In this document: one piece after another, positions 57,505 through 64,000 of the stretch
How the letters are laid out: each line of letters begins with the position of its first letter
How positions within the stretch are numbered: the stretch's first letter is position 1
Assembly: GCA_027625915.1 (NCBI GenBank)
Contig: JANTQA010000008.1
Coordinates: forward strand, 3,365,001-3,429,000
Direction: 5' to 3'
Length of the DNA: 64,000 bases
From: Anaeramoeba flamelloides
Lineage: Eukaryota > Metamonada > Anaeramoebidae
Position numbers and translations under genes: made by a program
The notes under the pieces: model-generated
Database searches by the model: none
The model's input: the letters and a program-made list of their open reading frames with translations, nothing else
Told to the model about the DNA's origin: nothing

Positions 57505-58300
57505 ATGGGCCCAACACCTTCAAAGATCGAAAGAGAAGAAAAAAGAAAAGCTTTGACAAAAAAAAAAGAAATGGAGAAAGACATCGTAATAAATTTTTCA
57601 ATTCTATAAATACAAAATTTTTTTAAAAACGCGACAATTCAAAGGATTGAAAAGGTTTAAAAAAGTATCAACAAAACCGTTGGTCAACTTTGATCGAACT
57701 GTTTTTTTGATCTTTCTGAAAAACTTTTTTCTTTAATAATGCTTTGTTCAAAGATCATTTCAAAACCTTTTTCAAATGTTTTCTTCAAATGATTACTCAC
57801 AAATATTTTATGTTTCTCAAATTTTTAGCGAATAATTTCCGAAACTGAACCCGACAGAAGAATCTATAATATGTTGAGATATCATTACCCTTATGAGTCA
57901 ATCTCAGAGATTATTAAACGAGATCTGATTAAAGAAATAGAACCAAATGTGATTATCCAGCTTCTTAGGTTGTGTGACGATTTAAGAACTTATGATTTAA
58001 TTCTTACGTTTTTTGAAGATCACGATAGTTTACTCAACCAAGAGTGGATCGTAAAATATTCTTTTCTTTTCTTTTCTTTTTTTTTTTCAAACAATTCTTT
58101 ACTTGTTGGTTTTTTATGAACACACCCCATTCTTAATTTAGCCTTAGTCGAACAACAAAATCTTGAAGAGGTTGGTTTTTGGGTTTATGTGATTTTTCAA
58201 AAAATATTATCCTTTTCAGATTACTGTTAAAATCAAATTCTGCAGATTAAAATTTTCTCTCAAAAGCACAATAAGCAAGCTTAAGGTTTACAATCCCTGA
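57505..58300 (+). CDS. Spliced gene of unknown family; last exon may end inside a MITE
   Basis: Exon 1 (57505-57585) starts at ATG: MGPTPSKIEREEKRKALTKK, then KEMEKDI, donor GTAATA. Exon 2 (57829-58050) follows TTTTTAG and encodes 74 residues (RIISETEPDRRIYNMLRYHY, then IIQLLRLCDDLRTYDLILTF), donor GTAAAA. Both introns before and after are phase 0. The 3' part is less certain. An exon starting at 58148 (SNNKILKR) is likely. A further phase-0 exon after TTTTCAG at 58220 reads ITVKIKFCRLKFSLKSTISK, and its TGA stop at 58298 lies in a family D MITE fragment that begins at the TTAA at 58281. The charged N-terminus and helical, Leu-rich middle suggest a soluble alpha-helical protein. No domain family was recognised. 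If exon 3 is terminal, the protein ends at TGA 58192. Confidence 0.55.
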
Positions 58301-58325
58301 AATTTGAAAAAAGATTTTTGTAATT
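58281..58325 (+). repeat. Family D MITE terminal fragment
   Basis: TTAAGGTTTACAATCCCTGA followed by AATTTGAAAAAAGATT matches the left terminus of the D copies at 20.17 and 29.61 kb. The rest of the element is absent. Confidence 0.6.
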
Positions 58326-58339
58326 TTTTAAGGTTAAAT

Positions 58340-58580
58340 AATCACAATTAAAAAGCGAACCAAGATGCGGTGTACAACCCATCTCCAAAAATCACCAATT
58401 AAAGATGAGGATATTTTTAGAAAAGAGAGTCAAAGAACGGCACTCAATTTCTAATTTAAAAGGTTAGAATATATAGTTTTGAAAATAACTGTGGGTTTCG
58501 GAGTCTCGATCTTGGACGCTTTTTGAGATCTCTACTGATTTTTTTTTTTTTTTTTTTTTTCGCTTTCTGTCTTTTATTGG
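58340..58580 (+). mobile_element. Family C fragment, copy 3
   Basis: Matches the right part of the 18.1-kb element in inverse complement: GAGGATATTTTTAGAAAAGA, GGTTAGAATATATAGTTTTG, CTTTTTGAGATCTC. A T-run of 22 follows. The copy is incomplete. Confidence 0.55.
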
Positions 58581-59555
58581 TATCTGAAATTCAAACGGGA
58601 TAAAATTTCAACAGATTATATTTTTTACAATTTGGGAATATTCCTTCTTTCATTTAGAATCCTTAGTTTATCCAATAGATATTAATAAAAAAGAACCAAC
58701 CACATAAATAGAGATCACAAATCACAACCACTTCTTTGTTTGAAAACTCAATTTAAATCCAAGAAAAATAAGATGAAGTGAAAATTTTTTCCCATTTATT
58801 ATTCAAATACCAGTATGATTTTTATTTTCATTTTTTTTATTTCTCAAATGAGTTTTGAAGGAAATTTGTGTCAATGATTTTTTAGTGAGAAAATGAGATT
58901 ATCGGGGGTTTGACCTCAGATCTCAAATTTCTGATTATATCACTAATAAAAATAGTTTCCACGAAGTTAACAATTATTCCTGGGAATATCTTTGTCAACC
59001 CAAAAATTTAAGATATAATTCTATTTTGTCACAAAAAAGTCAAAATAATAAAATCGTCAGTTACATTATTTTTATATATTGTTGAATATTTATTTACTTT
59101 TTAAGTCATTTTTTAATAAACATTAATTAAAATTAAAAATTTTACTCAATTTATTACAACTTTTTTTTTTTTGATTATCAAGAATTTCTCCATTATTGCG
59201 AGTTTATAACATTATCATAAATATTTCAGATCATCACAAAAAAAACACTAAGCGATGATAATCTACATTATTGTGAAATGATAAATTAATCATTAATTTG
59301 TAAATTTGTTATGAAAATTCTAATATTACTGAAAATCTCTTTTTTTTTATCTCAAGAGCAGTACAAAGCCCTTAATCTGCCAAATATAGAGGGTTGCAAA
59401 ACAACCACAAATTGGATGAAATTAAATTAAATTGATTTTGTACCAAAGGAGAACAATTTATTCTAAATTGAAGAAATTTAAGCATTTGCTAAGATATACA
59501 TAAGAAAAGATATGAATTTTTTAGAAAATGAAGAATTTAAACGTTTTTTTCAAAA
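58581..59555. other. AT-rich intergenic stretch
   Basis: No coding frame, RNA gene or repeat was recognised with confidence. Confidence 0.4.
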
Positions 59556-59559
59556 GTAA

Positions 59560-60500
59560 GTAGTATTTTTTAAAAATAAAATGAAATCTTGTCAAGATCT
59601 TGAAAAAATTATTTTTTTGTAATTTGTGTTTCGACTTATGAAAAGGATGAGTTAACCTCATTTAAACAATTTATTAATTTGAGCCTATTTTTTTTAGAAT
59701 CCAAAATTTGTATGTTTCCAATATAAAACTAAAAAAAGTAACCATATTATTTTTATTAACAATTAATAAATTCTTGAAAATTGGAAAACATATTTTTCGT
59801 TTTATGTTGGAAAGTATTGATATTGAAGTAAATTTTTTTAGTTGGTTTGGATTTTTAATGATTAATATTTCAATTCACATCTTAGCCAATAAAACTTATT
59901 GTGGTATAGGTGATTCAATAAATGAATATTTGGTAGAAGTTTAACAAAAGTTTATCAATTAAATTGAGATCTATTATGTAAAAAAAATTTTTTTCTTTAA
60001 TGTTTTAAAAAAGTTGTTTTCTTGTTTTCGAAAAATGAAAAAAAATTGCAAAAAAATATTCAATTTTAAAAAATTTTTTTAAGGGACTAATCTCGATTAA
60101 ATTTTTTTACAGAAATTTAATAGAGATTGAGAAAATTTTTTGCCAATTACTTAGATTTGAAAACCCTATTTATTTTAATATTAAACTTATTTCGAGATAA
60201 GGAATCCTTATTTAGAAATTGGTCAAAAAAAAATAATAATAGAGACTAGTCCCTTAACAAATTGTTTGGTCTTATTCATAAAAATCCTTATAACAATTCA
60301 AATCATTTTTGTCAGAAAAAAAAATGATTTTGAATTTTAATGATAAAATTACTTTATTCCCAAATACCTTGAAGAAAATTTTATTTTGGAAAAATCGAAT
60401 TTCATCTCAAAACAAAAACAAAATTTCTTGGTAAAATTTTTTAAATGACTTTAAAACTTTAATTATTATAACTTGCTCTTTTTTAATCAATACAATTATT
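59560..60500 (+). repeat. Family A, copy 3, containing MITE B
   Basis: Begins GTAGTATTTTTTAAAAATAA and follows copy 2 through ACTTTATTCCCAAATACCTT. It is interrupted by MITE B at 60,079-60,257. The right end is lost in an ATT triplet run near 60.56 kb. Confidence 0.65.
60079..60257. mobile_element. TTAA MITE, family B, copy 2, nested in family A
   Basis: TTAAGGGACTAATCTCGATT to ATAGAGACTAGTCCCTTAA, with TTAA at both ends. In the family A copy at 46.2 kb the uninterrupted site reads GTTAACAAATTG. Here the host resumes as TTAACAAATTGTTTGG after the MITE, which shows that TTAA was the target and was duplicated. Confidence 0.85.
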
Positions 60501-60839
60501 TTTCAATTTTATATTATTTGTAAATTTAGCTCACTCTTTAATAAAATATTGTATTTATTATTATTATTATTATTCGTCTTATTGGTAGAAGAAGTGTAAA
60601 TTACACTCTAAATGTCCTTTTACTTGAGATTTCTAAAAAGAAATTTAAGCGTCAAAACCTAGATTTCATGATTATTTATGGGAAAGATATACCCAAATTT
60701 TCTTTATGATTGAAAAAGTAAAATCAATAAATTGAAAAGAAAATCAGAAAAAAAAAAGAAATTTAAAAAGAAACTTTTAAAAAGTGTTTATAAGAAGCAA
60801 TTGTTAAAAATCAAAAAAAAAAAAAAAAAAAAAATGTTA

Positions 60840-61960
60840 TCTTTAATTAACGGCTATGTTGGCAATTTACCAAGTTGCCTCAAGGCCTTTTGATTCAATC
60901 TCATTTCAATTGTAAAGTCATGTTCATCGAAATATTCTCCAATTTGGATCAAAAATTATTTTAAGGGTATTTTTTAAAAATGAAAAATTCACGAAGAAAT
61001 TTTTATATAGGTGAACTCGAACACACTTGTTAATGAACGTAAAAATGAAAAAAAAAAAATAATCACATAGATTTTCTATCCTAAAAAATGAAGATCATTT
61101 CAAAAATACTCTCAATAAACAACTCTAACTTTTGAAGATCGCTTTGCCTATGATTTTTGATCATTTGGGTTACTTGAATTGTTCAATTATCCTTAAAGAA
61201 ATCTAAACAATTCTTTACGAAATAGTTTTGGTTTTCTCTTAGTTTTCGGATTTGGTTCTTTTTGTTTTTACTTGGATTGAAGTTCCCAATAACGCTTTTC
61301 AGGATGGTATTTACTCTATTTGATATTTTGAACAGAATCTCCAGCGATAAATACCCAAAACATTTGATTTATTTTTGTGTTTACATTTTTTTTTTGTTTT
61401 TTGTATCATTTCTCTAAAAACTTCATTGTTAGTTTGAAGACAAATTTGGATTTGGTTTTTGTGGGAAAGGTTTGGTGGGATTTTGGATTTAATAATCTAA
61501 CGGAAAGTAAATTTGCAAAAATTTAGCCAGCTTTTTTTTTAATTAAAATAATTTTTTGCATGTTCATTTGAGAAAAAATTATCTTTTTTTTTTGAGAAAA
61601 TATGGATTTTGGTGAATTCTCTTGAATATCAAAGAATTTTCCAAGCTTATATCAAATTGTAACCTCAATCGAAAATAACAAACAATAATTCGAAATTTTT
61701 TACCATTTTTCTGATTTTAAACCTTCTATATGAAAAGCACATACCCTCTAAACGTTTAGACTAGATAAACAAATTGGTTAGAAACTTATTAACAAGTACT
61801 TGCTGGGTATTTTTTTCAGATAAGAAGGAATATTCTCAAAAAAACATTTTTTCCCAACCTTCTTTTTCATTTTTTAGATACGAGGACACAGAAAATTTGG
61901 TAAAAATATGACATTTCTTCCTCCTTAGATCTCTCTTGATAAATATTTGTGAGAATTACC
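60840..61960 (-). repeat. Dispersed repeat family O, copy 2
   Basis: The inverse complement of 14.27-15.40 kb, about 1.1 kb, with high identity throughout (GAATATCAAAGAATTTTCCA, ATTGTAAAGTCATGTTCATC). The two copies differ by small insertions in A/T runs. Confidence 0.6.
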
Positions 61961-62080
61961 AACCTCCAAACCATGATAAAAACACATAATATTTTGAATT
62001 TAAATTGCAAACGTGGTCCTTAAGAACACACAAAAACAAAGCCAAGATACTTTTGGTTAACTTAATTTAATAATTTGATT

Positions 62081-62221
62081 TCATAATTGATCGTAAATGT
62101 TCACTTGGGGAAGTTGTTGTTTAATTGATGTAATTTCTAAATTTGTTTTTTGATCTGATTTGCTTTAAATCCTTGTTATTTTTTACCTTTGTTTTTTCGT
62201 TTTTATTTTCAAGTTACTCAT
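62081..62221 (-). CDS. Candidate short coding segments
   Basis: ATG at 62221 opens MSNLKIKTKKQ, then a GTAAAA donor. A second open segment (62162-62081) reads KSDQKTNLEITSIKQQLPQV, then NIYDQL and TGA, and restores the frame only if the intron is 24 bases, which is improbably short. Upstream, at 62.22-62.29 kb, a further open segment reads RRVTKEKRPSGYSLILRYGN. The island looks coding, but the model is unsettled. Confidence 0.2.
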
Positions 62222-62472
62222 ACTTTTATATTTCCGTATCTAAGTATTAGCGAGTAACCACTTGGCCTTTTTTCCTTTGTAACTCTTCTTTCAAATATAA
62301 TGAAAATTTAGCCAGGAAAAAAAAGAAAAAAAATAAATTATACTCTTTTTTGGAGAAAACAAGGTAATACAGAAATTCGATAAAAAATTAAAAAATGGTA
62401 TGGGCACAAATGCATTTTTTAAACAATAATATAAAATTCTAATTTTTTCATTCAGATATTTTGCCAAGAGTA

Positions 62473-62780
62473 CAGTACTGTGTCTTTTTAAGGTACTGGA
62501 AAAATCAAGAAATAAGACACAAAAAATCCCATTAAGGCACAAAACCAAAGTCATCAAAATAAGGCACAATTTTTCTGTGTAAATTTCCAAGATTACTCAT
62601 AATGTAATATTCTATATATATATATTGAAGAAAACACTCAAACTGACTCTGTAATTATTCGGTGAAATTATATCTTGAAATTGGGAAAGTGTCTTTAATC
62701 AAAAATTTGTGCTCTAAAATGAACAAAATTTTGTGCCGTATATGTTGATTTATCATGTGCCTTAAAATGGCACAGGACTG
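62473..62780. mobile_element. TA-flanked MITE related to family H (family I)
   Basis: Ends CAGTACTGTGTCTTTTTAAG and CTTAAAATGGCACAGGACTG are inverted repeats flanked by TA. The internal AAGGCACA motif links it to family H. The core is larger (about 310 bases in total) and contains a TA-rich run. Confidence 0.7.
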
Positions 62781-62789
62781 TAAACATCT

Positions 62790-63465
62790 AAGAAAAAAAA
62801 TTTTTTATGATCAAAAAGAAAAATAATTATCACAATTTTCTAACCTAAAAAATATCATATAAAATCAAGATCAAAAAACTATGATATCTTTCATTAAAGA
62901 AATACCATACTAACAAACGAATTGGGATATTATTATTAAGAATCAATAAAATTACGAATGTCAATTTTGGATATTTAAAAAGTTATTTTAGAATTGAGTT
63001 TAATAAAGGTATATTTAAAATAAATTTTATTACCTTTTTTGTAAATAGATTAAATTTATTAGAAGGCATTGAAAAAAAAAAATCTCAAAAATATTCAATA
63101 ATAATTGAGATAAAAAAGTTCAAAGTCAAAAAAAATCGACAACATAGTGACAAAAACCCTTTGTTTATTGGATTTAATTCATGGAATTTAAAATGAAAAT
63201 GAAATGAAATTATTCTTTCAAGTTAATGAATAGAAAATGAGTTTTGAATGAAATTACTACTATATATTCGAATGCAATTTGAATGATTTCTGAGATGAAA
63301 TTAAAATGAAATTAAGATGAATTTGGAATGAAAACTTCATTAATTTAAATTAATAATCATTTTAAAACCATTCAAATTACAGCCTGTTATTTAACAGTAA
63401 TTTCGTCCATAAATATTTTCTATTCATTTATTTTTGAAGAAAGAAAATAACTTTTTTTTCGTGTG
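62790..63465. other. AT-rich intergenic stretch
   Basis: Nothing recognised apart from a run of GAATGAAATT / GAAATGAAAT direct repeats at about 63,190-63,330. Confidence 0.4.
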
Positions 63466-63469
63466 GCGC

Positions 63470-63995
63470 TTGGTTTTTTTTTTAAATTTTTGAAATAAAA
63501 ACAAAAATTTATTTAATTTTCGGTTTATTTCTCAAAAATAAAAAAAAAAAAGCTGTTAGGTTTTCCAGAATTTAAAAGAATTGAGTAAACCCAAAGATTT
63601 TCCTCTATTATTTTGAATCCTGGAAAAGCGCTATTAGGTTTTCTTGAGTTTTCTGTTTATTTGAAAAATCAATAGATTTTCGTTAGGTTTTTTTACTTTA
63701 GAAATAAACAGAAAACCTAGAACACTTCACAAATAAAATAGAAAACCTCAAAAAAAACCTAGAACACTAAACAAATAAAATAGAAACCTCAAGAAAAACC
63801 TAGAACACTTCACAAATAAAATAGAAAATCTCAAAAAACTCTAGAACACTTAACAAATAAAACAGAAAACCTCAAGAAAACCTAGGTACTCTACTGCATT
63901 TGACGGAACTTCACGTTAGGATTTCCAAATTTTAAAAGGGATTGGGTAAAATCAAAGGTTTTATTCTATTAATTAAAACCCTGTAAACGTTAATT
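63470..63995. repeat. Palindrome array E4
   Basis: Contains a palindrome at about 63,563-63,630 (CCAGAATTTAAAAGAATTGA and a diverged mirror), then four to five tandem units CCTAGAACACTTCACAAATA / AAATAGAAAACCTC of about 40 bases. It ends with a TCTACTGCATTTGACGGAAC segment like the start of array E3 in inverse complement. Confidence 0.75.
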
Positions 63996-64000
63996 GTGTG

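Noticed and set aside
1-64000. Possible mitochondrial, plastid or bacterial origin suggested by the AT content.
   Set aside because: Cytosolic ribosomal proteins with spliceosomal introns, a prenylated Rab and a class II tRNA-Ser without encoded CCA show nuclear DNA.
1-64000. CRISPR array or bacterial-style operon signals.
   Set aside because: Tandem units such as those at 63.7 kb are palindromic repeats without unique spacers, and no bacterial gene organisation is present.

Overview
The window is nuclear DNA of a unicellular eukaryote with a very AT-rich genome (by eye roughly four fifths A+T). Genes are sparse, split by GT-AG introns and separated by kilobases of decayed DNA-transposon sequence. 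Three genes can be rebuilt exon by exon against known families: ribosomal proteins eL42 and eL34 and a Rab GTPase. They use TAG, TAA and TAG as stops, and the Rab stop directly follows a Cys-Cys prenylation end, so the standard genetic code is used. The AT content, (KE)n-rich proteins and a BTB/BACK protein fused to a bacterial-style glutamine-amidotransferase-like domain would suit a metamonad amoeba such as Anaeramoeba. That assignment is inference.

Layout. 1-3.4 kb is a dispersed repeat (family A) interrupted by another (family F) that carries an array of palindromes (E). 4.7-6.9 kb (-) is the BTB/BACK/GATase-like gene. 7.5-11.0 kb is a richer-GC island with several short spliced gene candidates, including a possible RasGEF N-terminal module (-) and a 63-residue two-exon gene (+). 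11.0-14.1 kb is a long-inverted-repeat element (M1), followed by repeat O and a GAAAAA microsatellite. 17.1-18.8 kb holds a TTAA-bounded element (C). 19.0-19.9 kb (-) encodes a membrane-anchored relative of 3-ketodihydrosphingosine reductase that has lost its cofactor and catalytic motifs. 20.2-22.8 kb is MITEs and palindrome arrays. 24.5-24.95 kb (-) is eL42. 26.8-31.4 kb is a second M element whose two inverted arms enclose the eL34 gene (28.9-29.5 kb, -). 34.0-41.0 kb (-) is the Rab gene, whose last intron is about 5.9 kb and full of repeats. 42.3-43.1 kb has small gene candidates. 43.65 kb (-) is tRNA-Ser(GCT). 44-57.3 kb is a transposon graveyard with TA-flanked, Tc1/mariner-like ends. 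57.5-58.3 kb (+) is a spliced gene of unknown family whose last exon may run into a MITE. 58.4-64 kb is again repeats.

The identified genes are housekeeping functions (translation, vesicle traffic) or signalling/adaptor proteins, and nothing suggests operon-like cooperation. The most unusual items are the motif-less SDR, the BTB-GATase fusion, the arrays of near-perfect palindromes, the enclosed eL34 gene with an altered zinc site, and the nested TTAA MITEs. All exon boundaries were placed by eye and no search or alignment program was run.
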